A stretch of 64,000 nt of DNA, from the NCBI RefSeq assembly GCF_900457465.1, contig NZ_UAUU01000008.1, forward strand, positions 186,001 to 250,000, read 5' to 3'. The position numbers were made by a program, and so were the translations under genes. The notes below the pieces were generated by a model. That model made no database searches. It was not told the origin of the DNA and saw nothing but the letters and a program-made list of their open reading frames with translations. This document shows, piece after piece, positions 48,492 through 58,140 of the stretch. The stretch comes from Sphingobacterium multivorum (GTDB lineage Bacteria; Bacteroidota; Bacteroidia; Sphingobacteriales; Sphingobacteriaceae). Each line of letters starts with the position of its first letter. The first letter of the stretch is position 1.

Positions 48492-50372
48492 ATGAAAAGA
48501 CAACATCGTTCCGTTTTTTTAAATTCTATTGTTTTAAGCAGCACAGCCTTTTTGGTTCTAGGTGTTCTTTTTTCCTGTTCGAGTAACCGCGGATTTTCTG
48601 GGAAGCAGGAGTCGATATATCAGCTTGAACTTGATCGTTTAAAGGAAGTGGCGAAAAATAATCTAACAGATAATATAAAAGAGTTCAATGCTTACGAGCA
48701 CCGGCCAAAATCGGACGGCGCTTTTGACGAATCCAACAACAAAGACTTTTTAGTCAATAACATTCCGTATTTTGAGAGTTCCAACGATACCCTAAATCGC
48801 GTGTATAATTATCGTTGGTGGATGATCAGCAAGCATCTTCGGGATTATTATGATCCACATGATTCAAAGAAATATTGGGTTATAACAGAGTTTTTCGGGT
48901 ATCCCGCCTGGGGATCCTTGAGTGGAGCGATTACCTGCCCAACGGCGCATCAGTTTTACGATGTACGTTGGCTTCGTGATCCAAAATACCTTCGATCTTA
49001 TGCCGAATATTTTATGCTTGGATCAGCTTCCAAATTAAATCAACGGGAAAACGGTAATTTTTTGACCCATTTGAGCAGGCCCGAAAGTGTTCATTTTTCC
49101 AGCTGGATGGTCGATGGTATTGAATCATTTTTAAAAATTCATCCCGATCAGGCCTGGACACAAAAGATGCTTCCCGCAATGGAGAGCCATCAGCATCTTT
49201 TGGATAGCCTATTCACTGTAAAAAATCCAAATGCGAAGACCGACGGCATGTACAAAATTCTGGATCTGTACGATGGTATGGAATTCAGCCTTTCGGCGGT
49301 ACTTGGCTTAATTGAAAGTAAAGGACCTTATGCTATTTATACCGATAGTACATGGAGAGATCTTTATTTAGGTTGGGGGACGACAGACAAGGCTGCAAAT
49401 ACGACTGCGGCGAAGGAATTTCCATTGGCCTTTACCAAAGGTTATCCTGATTTTTATTTGGTGCGCCCATCCGTTGGAAGTTATTCCTTCGGAAATACCA
49501 ACGCATTGTACAATCTCTATAGACTGGAACAGCAACAACATCCTTCGATTACGAATAAGGCGAAAGCAGATTACTATAAGGTCAGAAGCCAGGAAATACA
49601 GCAGAAATTTCTCAGGACACTTTGGAATTCAGATGATGGTTTTTTTAATACCTTGACAGCCGGTGACAATGCCTATGGTGTTCGGGATTACGAAGCTCGG
49701 GTGCGGGAATCCGTTGGTTATACCCCTTGGTATTTCAATATGATACCGCATGAGGATAATAAAAAGTATGAGGTAGCTTGGACGATGTTTACTTCCGAAA
49801 AAGGTTTCAATAACCATAAAGGAATGACCACGGCCGAAAGACAACATCCCTATTATAATGAGCAGGCTTATGCCTGGAATGGCAGAGGATGGCCTTTTCA
49901 AAACTCGGTCGTCTATAAGGGATACAGCAACTATTTAAGAAATTATAAAAATCAAATCACTGTGCAGGACAAAGAGACCCTATACGAACAAATTATGAAG
50001 CTTACACGGCTTCACGGTTATGCCCACCCAAATATCGGTGAATGGTATATACCAAGTGATGGTGAGCAATTTGGTGGGCAGAATGATTATTTTCATTCAA
50101 CCTATCCAGACATGATCATAGCAGATCTCATTGGATTTAAGGCATCCCATCACAACAGTTTTCAGGTTCAGCCACTGATACCTGCTGGCAAAATGGATTA
50201 TTTTTACCTCGGAAACTTAGACTATCACGGGAAAACAATAGACATTATCTGGAAAGAAGACTGGGATCAAAACAAACCTGGAAAACAGTCTATGTTATGT
50301 ATTTGGGTAGATCATGTTTTGAAGGCAAGCAGCAAAGATCTTGGTGTTAAAATAGACGTAAATTTAGACTAA
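48492..50372 (+). CDS. MGH1-like glycoside hydrolase lipoprotein
   Basis: A 626-residue lipoprotein (lipobox VLFSCSSN, Cys near 29). The body is an (alpha/alpha)6-barrel glycosidase related to the MGH1/GH63-type group: FGYPAWGSLSGAI, HLSRPESVHFSSWMVDGIE, LDLYDGMEFSLSA, ESVGYTPWYFNMIPHED, NEQAYAWNGRGWPFQNSVVYKGY and a late GEWYIPSDGEQFGGQNDYFHS. Acidic residues in DGMEFS and in GEWY are candidate catalytic groups. It probably trims a plant or host oligosaccharide at the surface together with the GH43 protein. The exact family number is uncertain. Confidence 0.8.
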   Translation: MKRQHRSVFLNSIVLSSTAFLVLGVLFSCSSNRGFSGKQESIYQLELDRLKEVAKNNLTDNIKEFNAYEHRPKSDGAFDESNNKDFLVNNIPYFESSNDTLNRVYNYRWWMISKHLRDYYDPHDSKKYWVITEFFGYPAWGSLSGAITCPTAHQFYDVRWLRDPKYLRSYAEYFMLGSASKLNQRENGNFLTHLSRPESVHFSSWMVDGIESFLKIHPDQAWTQKMLPAMESHQHLLDSLFTVKNPNAKTDGMYKILDLYDGMEFSLSAVLGLIESKGPYAIYTDSTWRDLYLGWGTTDKAANTTAAKEFPLAFTKGYPDFYLVRPSVGSYSFGNTNALYNLYRLEQQQHPSITNKAKADYYKVRSQEIQQKFLRTLWNSDDGFFNTLTAGDNAYGVRDYEARVRESVGYTPWYFNMIPHEDNKKYEVAWTMFTSEKGFNNHKGMTTAERQHPYYNEQAYAWNGRGWPFQNSVVYKGYSNYLRNYKNQITVQDKETLYEQIMKLTRLHGYAHPNIGEWYIPSDGEQFGGQNDYFHSTYPDMIIADLIGFKASHHNSFQVQPLIPAGKMDYFYLGNLDYHGKTIDIIWKEDWDQNKPGKQSMLCIWVDHVLKASSKDLGVKIDVNLD

Positions 50373-50517
50373 TATCAACAGGTGTTTAACCAATTTATAA
50401 TCCATCGATTGGATGAATCTATTTGAACGAAATTTTAAAAAAATAAGACTCTATTGCACAACCGTCCTTTTAATTATACAGAACTCAATCGTTAAATTTG
50501 AGAAATTGAGCGGTACA

Positions 50518-51372
50518 ATGGTAAATGATTACAAAAAATATGAGCTATTTGGAAGACCGATGATGCAAAAAATTGCATTGAAGGCACCATTTACATTTGA
50601 ATTTCCAGTAGCGGAACAGGCTTGCTTCCTCTATGTGCTCGAAGGGGGGATGCAATACCAGGCAAATGACGAAGAGCTAACTATTGCGAAGCATTATTCC
50701 TTATTGCTGAATTGTATTAATTCTGGAAAGCGAATCCAGGATGTGAATCCAAGGCAAGATTGTCAGCTGTTAATCGTCACTTTTTATCCAGATACCTTGA
50801 AGAAAGTTTACGATAGAGAGTTGCCCTCGTTGCTGCTTGAACCTGAAAATATCATTTCAAACCAATCAAAAGAAAAAATTGACAATGATTTCCTGATCCA
50901 GAAATATGTGGAAGGCTTGCTGTTCTATTTTGAAAATCCTTCATTGATCAATGAAGATATACTGGTGCTCAAATTAAAAGAAATTATATTGCTCCTTTCC
51001 CAAACGAGAAACGCATCGGTCATACGGGTGATATTATCACAGCTTTTTTCTTCAAGTACCTATTCGTTTAAACAGATCATTGAAGCCAATCTCTTTTCCC
51101 AATTGACCATTGAGCAGCTTGCGGAACAGAATAATCTGAGTGTTTCTTCATTTAAAAGAGAGTTTGCCAAATTATATCAGGATACACCTGCCAGCTATAT
51201 CAAAAATAAGAAGCTCGAAAAGGCGGCAGAGCTCCTTTTGGTTTCCGATCAGCGTGTTTCCGAAATTGCCTTTAACTGTGGATTTAACGACCTCGCAACA
51301 TTTACAAAGAGTTTTAGTGACAAATACCACATATCGCCAACAAATTATCGTCGACAGCTTAAAAGCAACTAA
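50518..51372 (+). CDS. AraC-family transcriptional regulator
   Basis: The ATG at 50518 gives 284 residues; the frame is open upstream to 50413, but a TAAATTTG box at 50493-50500 lies there, favouring the later start. The N-terminal 150 residues are a cupin-like sensor. The AraC DNA-binding domain covers about residues 180-282: LTIEQLAEQNNLSVSSFKREF and VSEIAFNCGFNDLATFTKSFSDKYHISPTNYR. Directly after the MGH1-like gene, it may regulate the two glycosidase genes upstream. Confidence 0.85.
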   Translation: MVNDYKKYELFGRPMMQKIALKAPFTFEFPVAEQACFLYVLEGGMQYQANDEELTIAKHYSLLLNCINSGKRIQDVNPRQDCQLLIVTFYPDTLKKVYDRELPSLLLEPENIISNQSKEKIDNDFLIQKYVEGLLFYFENPSLINEDILVLKLKEIILLLSQTRNASVIRVILSQLFSSSTYSFKQIIEANLFSQLTIEQLAEQNNLSVSSFKREFAKLYQDTPASYIKNKKLEKAAELLLVSDQRVSEIAFNCGFNDLATFTKSFSDKYHISPTNYRRQLKSN

Positions 51373-51631
51373 AAACCAATGGTGACTTGTATATGGTATT
51401 CCATTTTTATCGAGGGGACCAAGTTTTCTCCAATAAGATTGTAGTCCTGTTCTTTGAACTAAAACATCAAATCTTTGAACGAAATCAAAAAACCATTTTT
51501 CTGATTCTATTGCAACTTTGTAGTGTTCCATTAAAGGGTTGTTATTCCATGGATTGTACCGTGAAAGCGTGGCAACGACTTTACATTACAGGAACATTTT
51601 TTTGAAATTATCAACGTTAAAAATAGAAAAA

Positions 51632-52147
51632 ATGAATTTATCAGGTTTAGGAGTTTTCCACACAGTTATTGATCTTACAGCACTTTTAGGCGCTGTATTA
51701 GGATTTATCAGCTATGGTAAGATCAATCTTAAAGTATTATCGGGGAAGTTATATTTTTATGCAACAGCCATCACTTCTCTTACGGCATTAGGAATTTCGA
51801 AACGGGGCGGCTTCAATGCTGGACATGTTTTTTCACTTTTCATATTGGTTCTTGTCACGGTAGCGTATTGGCTGCACGCAACAAAGAGAAGTAGTACGAA
51901 GGCCCGGTATTTTGAGAATTTTCTATGGTCATTCAGTTTTTTCTTGTCGCTCGTGCCTACTGTTAATGAGATCTTTACCAGAGTTCCGGTCGGACATCCA
52001 TTGGCAAAGGATATAAATGATCCAATTATTGGACAGACCCTTCTTGTCCTCTTTGTACTTTTTATTATTGCGGTCATTTTTCAATACTTCAAACAAAAGA
52101 AAATCAACACTGAATTGGGGTCAGAACTAAAAAATCGAATCCAGTAG
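51632..52147 (+). CDS. Hypothetical four-helix membrane protein
   Basis: The ATG at 51632 (after GAAAAA) gives 171 residues with four predicted transmembrane helices (about 10-28, 43-58, 66-85 and 133-152). Family not recognised with confidence; the layout resembles small DUF2306-type proteins. It is monocistronic, with the YtxH-type gene next on the same strand. Confidence 0.6.
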   Translation: MNLSGLGVFHTVIDLTALLGAVLGFISYGKINLKVLSGKLYFYATAITSLTALGISKRGGFNAGHVFSLFILVLVTVAYWLHATKRSSTKARYFENFLWSFSFFLSLVPTVNEIFTRVPVGHPLAKDINDPIIGQTLLVLFVLFIIAVIFQYFKQKKINTELGSELKNRIQ

Positions 52148-52341
52148 ATCTATTTGATCCAGGCCGTTCCCGAACACTCATCTTTAGTGCCTTTCGATTC
52201 ATGTGATACTGTAATCTAGTTGTACATTATTTAAAATATGACAAACTAATCTTTTGCTTTTATTGTTAGGTCTTGTATAAGTTTAACAACATAATCATTT
52301 TGAAATATATGCTTAATTACGATTGTCTAAAGAAATTAAAG

Positions 52342-52695
52342 ATGTGCGACGGAAAAAATAATTCAACGGGATTACTTCTCGCAATGGTGGCGGGAGCAGC
52401 AGTTGGTACATTGGTCGGTCTATTAGTGGCACCGAATAGTGGAAAAAAAACGCGGAAAAAAATCAAGGAAAAAACAAGGGACCTCAAAGAACAGGCAAAA
52501 CACGCATACGAAGAAGTAGCCGATAAAGTGAAAGACGAGTATGATCATGTGTCTTCCTCGATTAGCGAAACAGCAGGCCATGTGGCTGATAAGGTCTCAA
52601 ATGAATTTGATAAGTATAAAGATCAAATAAGTGAAAAGACCGCCGAAGAAACTAAAGCGATTAAAGATACAATTAAAGATCATAAAGAAAAATAA
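52342..52695 (+). CDS. YtxH-domain stress protein
   Basis: The ATG at 52342 gives 117 residues. A Gly/Ala-rich hydrophobic segment (LLAMVAGAAVGTLVGLLVAPNSGKKTRKK, about residues 9-37) is the YtxH signature. The remaining 80 residues are a charged helix rich in Lys, Glu, Asp and Ala, like late-embryogenesis or coiled stress proteins. Probably a small membrane-associated protein made under stress. A clear terminator follows. Confidence 0.85.
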   Translation: MCDGKNNSTGLLLAMVAGAAVGTLVGLLVAPNSGKKTRKKIKEKTRDLKEQAKHAYEEVADKVKDEYDHVSSSISETAGHVADKVSNEFDKYKDQISEKTAEETKAIKDTIKDHKEK

Positions 52696-52708
52696 GCTTT
52701 GTTGATTC

Positions 52709-52756
52709 AAACAGCAGACCTGATAATACTATTGCTTGGTCTGCTGTTTATTTTTT
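52709..52756 (+). terminator. Terminator after the YtxH gene
   Basis: AAACAGCAGACC (52709-52720) and GGTCTGCTGTTT (52738-52749) form a perfect 12-bp stem with a 17-nt loop, followed by ATTTTTT. Confidence 0.85.
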
Positions 52757-53061
52757 GATCTCCGCCCCTAAAATTATAATGTCCATGTCCAGATGGACCG
52801 TTTTACTGAATCCAACGGCCATTCGATGGTCACGGTTAGCTTTCACTAACTTAGCGAAAGCCCGCTCGAAATTCCAGGGGCGAAAGTTTGGTTTTTGTTT
52901 TAAACAAGATCGCCACGGATTACCTGAGCACCTAAATTGGTGATTATTTCTGCTGATTTTTCTGAGCGTCCTAAACCAGATACTTGATGTCCCGCATCGA
53001 TCATTTCTTGAACAACTGCTGAACCTATGAAGCCCGAAGCTCCAGTTATAAATACTTTCAT
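52748..53061 (-). pseudogene. Remnant of an NAD(P)-dependent epimerase joined to an unrelated C-terminal fragment
   Basis: From the ATG at 53061 the product reads MKVFITGASGFIGSAVVQEM and VSGLGRSEKSAEII, the Rossmann start of an extended SDR/epimerase, but it stops after 53 residues at 52900 where the family continues for about 240 more. In another frame from about 52905 to the stop at 52748 follows WNFERAFAKLVKANRDHRMAVG and SKTVHLDMDIIILGAEIKK, which looks like the C-terminal end of a different protein. This suggests a deletion that fused two genes, leaving a non-functional scar. Confidence 0.55.
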
Positions 53062-53257
53062 AATCTTTTTTTTCTTGAGACAAAGTTCTGTGTAAAGTTG
53101 ACGGCAGATGTATCCAAATGTCAGAATGTTGTAGCCATCTTTCAGAAAATCGATGATCTCGTATTTTGCAAGCCGCTGTACCGTTCAAAAAAGATCCTCT
53201 GCCACGAAATGAATACAGTATTCACGGAATAAGTAGGGTGTTAAAGCTTCGGGATGA

Positions 53258-55068
53258 TCAGTCAAACTGTCCCATATACAAACGATAGTATTTACCTTTT
53301 TGCTTTAGCAATTCTGTATGCGAACCGAACTCGGCGATTCTCCCTTTTTCGATCAGACAGATGACGTCAGCATTCTTGATGGTCGAGAGTCTATGGGCAA
53401 TGACGAAGCTTGTTTTGTTTTGCATTAACCGGTCAATACCTTCCTGAATAGCGATTTCAGTTCGTGTATCGATCGAGCTTGTCGCTTCATCCAATATTAA
53501 GATTGGCGTATTGGCTATAGTTGCTCGGGCGATGTTAATTAACTGCCGTTGTCCCTGACTCAGATTGGCTCCATCATTGGTCAATTCGGTTTTATATCCT
53601 TGTGGCAATTGCATGATAAAGCTATCCGCTGCGGCAAGCTTCGCTGCCGCTATCACTTCATCATCTGTTGCGCTGAGCCGGCCATACCGGATGTTTTCCA
53701 TAACCGTATCGGTAAACAAATGGGTGTCCTGAAATACAATAGATAGTTTTTTACGCAGTTCATTGCGATCCAGCTTAAAAATCGATGTCTTATCTAACAG
53801 AATATCCCCGGATAGCAAAGGGTAGAAGCGAGGCAGCAAATTGATAATTGTCGACTTGCCTTGCCGGCACCAGTTTCACCCACAAAAGCGATCTTTTGAC
53901 CTGGTTTTACGTCGATGTCAATATCAAATAAAACCTGTTTTTCCGGTACATAGCCAAAATTTACATGCGATAGTGTTACTTGGCCCTGCACCGGGGCCGG
54001 CATTGCCTGCGGATCGACCGTTTCACTTTCAGGAGCCGTGTCAATAACGGCAAAAATACGTTCTGCGCCCGCCAACGCTGCCTGTAGGCTATTGTATTGA
54101 CTGGAAATCTCATTGACAGGCCGTCCAAATTGCCGTGCATACTGTAAAAATGCAGTTAATCCCCCTAAATCGAATCCACGTGTGATCACTAGAATACCAC
54201 CTGCGATGGTAGTAAGCGCGTAGTTAATGGTGCTCATATTCGCCATCAAAGGCATCATCATGCCAGAATAAAACTGTGCCTTTGTTGCTTTTTCCCGGAG
54301 CACTTGATTAAGCTGTTCAAATTGTTCGATGGCGGCGTTTTCGTGCCCGAAGACCTTCACCACTTTTTGTCCGCTGATCATTTCCTCTACATAGCCATTG
54401 GCATTGCCGAGTGCAGCTTGGTTGGCGGCAAAAAAACGCTTGCTTTTGTTGATGATCAGTTTCGCCAGATATAACATCAGGGGGATCATGATCAATGCAA
54501 TAATAGATAGGATAGGGCTGATATATACCATGAGCGCGAGTGTTCCCAACAAGGTAATTGAGCTGATTAAAAGTTGTGTAATGCTATTGTTTAGGGCGTC
54601 GCTTACGGTATCCATGTCATTGGTGAAGCGACTCATCAGATCACCATGTTGATGGGTATCGTAAAACTGCAAAGGTAGGTACTGCATGCGGTCGAACAGC
54701 TCATTTCGGAGGTTGGAAATCGTTTTCTGTGCAACTTTTATGGTCAGCCGGTATTGCAACATGTTGAAAATTCCTGTAGCGATATAAATTCCGATCATGA
54801 CGAGGGCGATATGTCCTAGACCAACAATATCTTTTTTAAGTACATAATTGTTGATTGCAGGCCGTAAAAGGTAGTTGCCCGCTAGTGTTCCCGCAGTTCC
54901 CAGCAAAAGTGAAATTAAAATCAGCAGAAGCATCAGCCGTTGCGAAGACAGGTAGCGCATCAATCGCCATAAAGCCCTAAATCCCTGTTGGGGCTTTTCA
55001 TTTTTAATGCGTCTTGAACTTCCGGGGCCGGGTAAACTCACGGGGATGGATTTGTTTGAGGTACTCAT
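53258..55068 (-). pseudogene. ABC exporter half (canonical site) disrupted by a 5-bp duplication in Walker A
   Basis: The protein has a six-helix membrane domain (about residues 40-330, DTHQHGDLMSRFTNDMDTV) and an ATPase domain with LSQGQRQLINIARA (signature), LILDEATSSID (Walker B with catalytic Glu) and the H-loop VIAHRLST. In Walker A the sequence reads GAGKA and leaves frame: GCAAG is present twice in a row (plus strand 53855-53864). Removing one copy gives GAGKSTIINLLPRFYP and a 601-residue protein. It pairs with the next gene (ATG/TAA overlap at 55068) as a heterodimeric exporter. With the duplication the pump should be inactive. Confidence 0.85.
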
Positions 55069-56810
55069 TAGGCTTCTTCTTTTTGCAGGTGTTGGGACTG
55101 ATAAATTTCCTGATAGATGGTATTTGTTTGCAGAAGTACCTCGTGTGATCCGGAACCGACAATGCGGCCTTCTTCCATGACCAATATCTGGTCGGCGTGC
55201 ATGACGCTTGAAATACGCTGTGCAATAATCAATTGTGTGGTATCCTGCAGATAATTTTTTAAACCTTCACGAATTTTCCGGTCGGTGTCGATGTCCACAG
55301 CACTTGTGCTGTCGTCCATAATTAAGATTTTAGGTTTCTTCAATAAAGCCCTGGCAATACATATGCGTTGTTTTTGTCCTCCCGAAACATTGACGCCTCC
55401 TTGTCCTAGTAGCGTGTGATATCCGGCGGGGAAGGAGCGTATAAAATCGTCTGCACAGGCAGTCCTGGCAGCAGCATAAATATCCTCATCCGTTGCCTGC
55501 TCATTTCCCCATTTGAGATTTTCTAAAATAGTTCCTGAAAAAAGTTGATTTTGCTGCAAGACAATCGCAATCTCACTGCGCAGTTCCTGTAGTTGGTAAT
55601 TTCTGACATCGATGCCATCGACCAACACGCTACCTTCAGACACATCATACAGTCGTGGGATTAATTGTACCAACGTGCTCTTTCCGGAACCTGTGCCACC
55701 TATGATAGCTAAGGTACTCGCAGGCTTCACGTCGAAGCTAATGTTGTCGAGGTTGGGTTTCTCACTTTGTTTGTTGTACCGAAAAGTGACTTGCTGAAAG
55801 GCGATCCGTCCTGCTGTGATAGCGTATCTGTTTTGGAGACCTTCCACCGTATCCGATAAGGAAGGCTGTTTCTCTAAAACTTCTTCAATTCTATCACCCG
55901 AAGCGATTGCCCTTGAAATCATCATGAAAGTCAATGAGAGCAACATCAAAGAAATAAGGATCTGTGTGATATAACTTAGAAAGGACATCAGTCCACCAAG
56001 CGCAAGCGTTCCGGTCATTACTTTCTGTCCGCCAAACCAGGTCACGGCAACGAGCGACAAGCCCATCACCAATTGCATAACAGGCATAATAAGGACAACG
56101 ATGCTTGAAGCTTTGGTCGCAACATCCATCAGGTCGAAATTGACTTTGTCGAATTTCTTTTTCTCAAAGTCTTGACGTACAAAAGCTTTAACCACCCGCA
56201 CATTGAGTAGATTTTCCTGCACAACACTATTGACACGATCGACCGCCTGCTGCATCTTGATAAAAAAGGGGAGCCCTTTGCGTAATAATATGAAAATGCT
56301 TAGGGCCAATATAGGCAACGCAATGGCCATCACGATGGACAGATCCTTATTTATAGAAACCGCAAAGATAATGGCAAAAACCATCATAAGTGGTGCCCTG
56401 AGGAGCATACGCAGGCACATCATCATGACTTGCTGCATCATATTGGTGTCGTTGGTGAGCCGCGTAGTAAGCGACGCCGAACTGAAATAATCGGTATCCG
56501 CAAAAGCAAAAGATTGTATTTTTCGAAACAGGGCAGTCCGGAGATTCGTCGCAAAACCCACAGATGCATGTGCAGAGTAATAGATGTTGAACAAATTGGC
56601 AACGATGGCAACGATGGCTAACCCGATCATGGCCAATCCAATTTTCAAAATGTAGTTGATATCTTTATGAAAGATTCCGTCATCGACAATAATTGACATT
56701 AGACGAGGTTGTACAATTTCGCAAAACACATCAATTAAAACGAAAAAGGGAATAATCAAAAAAGCCTTTCTAAATGACTTGGTATAAGGAGTAAACGTGG
56801 AAAGCTTCAT
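55068..56810 (-). CDS. ABC exporter half with degenerate ATP site
   Basis: A 580-residue half-transporter: six membrane helices (about 15-315, DTDYFSSASLTTRLTNDTN), Walker A GGTGSGKSTLV, signature NVSGGQKQR, H-loop IAQRISS. Walker B is followed by Asp instead of the catalytic Glu (ILIMDDSTSAVD), and the H-loop has Gln before Arg in place of the switch His. These are the marks of the non-catalytic half in heterodimeric exporters such as TM287/288 or BmrCD. Efflux of drugs or lipids is likely; the substrate is not known. First gene of the pair. Confidence 0.92.
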   Translation of the reverse strand: MKLSTFTPYTKSFRKAFLIIPFFVLIDVFCEIVQPRLMSIIVDDGIFHKDINYILKIGLAMIGLAIVAIVANLFNIYYSAHASVGFATNLRTALFRKIQSFAFADTDYFSSASLTTRLTNDTNMMQQVMMMCLRMLLRAPLMMVFAIIFAVSINKDLSIVMAIALPILALSIFILLRKGLPFFIKMQQAVDRVNSVVQENLLNVRVVKAFVRQDFEKKKFDKVNFDLMDVATKASSIVVLIMPVMQLVMGLSLVAVTWFGGQKVMTGTLALGGLMSFLSYITQILISLMLLSLTFMMISRAIASGDRIEEVLEKQPSLSDTVEGLQNRYAITAGRIAFQQVTFRYNKQSEKPNLDNISFDVKPASTLAIIGGTGSGKSTLVQLIPRLYDVSEGSVLVDGIDVRNYQLQELRSEIAIVLQQNQLFSGTILENLKWGNEQATDEDIYAAARTACADDFIRSFPAGYHTLLGQGGVNVSGGQKQRICIARALLKKPKILIMDDSTSAVDIDTDRKIREGLKNYLQDTTQLIIAQRISSVMHADQILVMEEGRIVGSGSHEVLLQTNTIYQEIYQSQHLQKEEA

Positions 56811-56834
56811 CTGCTTGTATATCCATTAAATCAT

Positions 56835-57656
56835 TTAGTCCAGTTTGTATGCCTGAACACTGTTACTCCTAACGGTAGGCACATAAAGCATACCCGAAGA
56901 TTTGTCGTAACCGATATCGGCAGCATTTATCTTCTTGTCCCGTGTATCAAGCAATACCGTATTGGAGCCGTCAGGTTTGACATAATAGATCAGTCCTTGC
57001 CAGCCCGAAACTACAAATTCGTTGGGTTTAATTTGTACGACACCGTCCAATCCACCTTCCATACCTTTCGATATTACAGTGGTTTTTTTATCCTGATCTA
57101 TCTTAACAAGAGCACCATCCGATAACACATACAAGTCTTTGCCGACAGCCAGCAGTCCGTTTGCACCTTTGAGATTTTCGGCATATAGCATAGGGGCGTC
57201 ATTTTCAATGCGATATACTTTTCCAAGTCGCGTATCACTCACATAAACAATACCCTTTGAGTCAACTGTAATGTCATTGAGCAGCTCAGCACCATCGATG
57301 GTAATTCTTTTAACGATGCTTGCTTTATCTATATCGATGACGGCAATCGATTTAGCGAATGCTTCCGCTGCATAGAGCCGGTTTTTGTAGATTCCTATGC
57401 CCAAAACAGCATTTAATCCTGTCACCCAATCTTTTTTGATAAATTTTCCGTCCATATCCAGTTTACTGATGAATGCAGTTGTGTTAGGTTCGAAGGCAAT
57501 CGTATTTGAAACATAGAGTACTTTGTTTTTGGCATCTACCCAAACGGACTCTGGAGATCTTAGGGTAGTGTCCGATTGCCATTGAGGCGTTAAAGACTTC
57601 TGTCCAAACAGGACTTGTACAAACATGATAAGGGTTAATGTTAACGTAATTTTCAT
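56835..57656 (-). CDS. SMP-30/gluconolactonase-like beta-propeller protein, secreted
   Basis: A 273-residue protein with a signal peptide (MKITLTLTLIMFVQVLFGQ). Repeats of the type SPESVWVDAKNKVLYVSN, NDITVDSKGIVYVSD and LDGVVQIKPNEFVVSGW are blades of an SMP-30/NHL-like propeller with likely Ca-binding Glu/Asn/Asp. Its reaction is unknown; lactonase activity is only a family possibility. It lies 24 bp upstream of the ABC exporter pair on the same strand and may be co-transcribed with it. Confidence 0.75.
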   Translation of the reverse strand: MKITLTLTLIMFVQVLFGQKSLTPQWQSDTTLRSPESVWVDAKNKVLYVSNTIAFEPNTTAFISKLDMDGKFIKKDWVTGLNAVLGIGIYKNRLYAAEAFAKSIAVIDIDKASIVKRITIDGAELLNDITVDSKGIVYVSDTRLGKVYRIENDAPMLYAENLKGANGLLAVGKDLYVLSDGALVKIDQDKKTTVISKGMEGGLDGVVQIKPNEFVVSGWQGLIYYVKPDGSNTVLLDTRDKKINAADIGYDKSSGMLYVPTVRSNSVQAYKLD

Positions 57657-58140
57657 AGAAAATCGGATTGGTGTTTATATTAGTTTAATTTATTCGAGTT
57701 AAAAAACGACTACTCAAATGAACTTTTGGTCTTCTGTTAAAGAATAAATAGTTGTAGTCAAAAAAACCGACCATTGAGCTCCTTTAATATACAGCATTTA
57801 GATCGTATTGTTTTCTTTTTTCGAAAGAAAACCCCATCAGATCGCTTAGATCAATACTTCCTTATAGATAAATTGCTGTAATATTTCTTTTCAATATACG
57901 GCAAAATTGCTTTAGGCCCACCAATATATTTATAAATAATTTTTCGTTTCATACCGATTTATAGAAGCTATTAATTTCTTGTTAATAGTTCATTAATGGT
58001 ACCTCATAACTTTGATTTCGAGAATAAGCCTAATAAAATTTTTGGCCTTTCAAAACAGCGAAGCAGTATGGGCACCAGCATTGAAATAAACCAATATGTA
58101 TAAACCAGTTTCAACCATTTATAAAAAAAATCTCTTGATT
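57657..58140. other. Intergenic region between divergent genes
   Basis: A/T-rich 484 bp carrying the promoters of the SMP-30-like gene (minus) and the GH71/99-like gene (plus). I see no RNA gene or convincing open frame here. Confidence 0.5.

Noticed and set aside
50413..50517. Longer N-terminus for the AraC regulator
   Set aside because: The extension is rich in basic and hydrophobic residues unlike AraC N-termini and contains a TAAATTTG promoter box.
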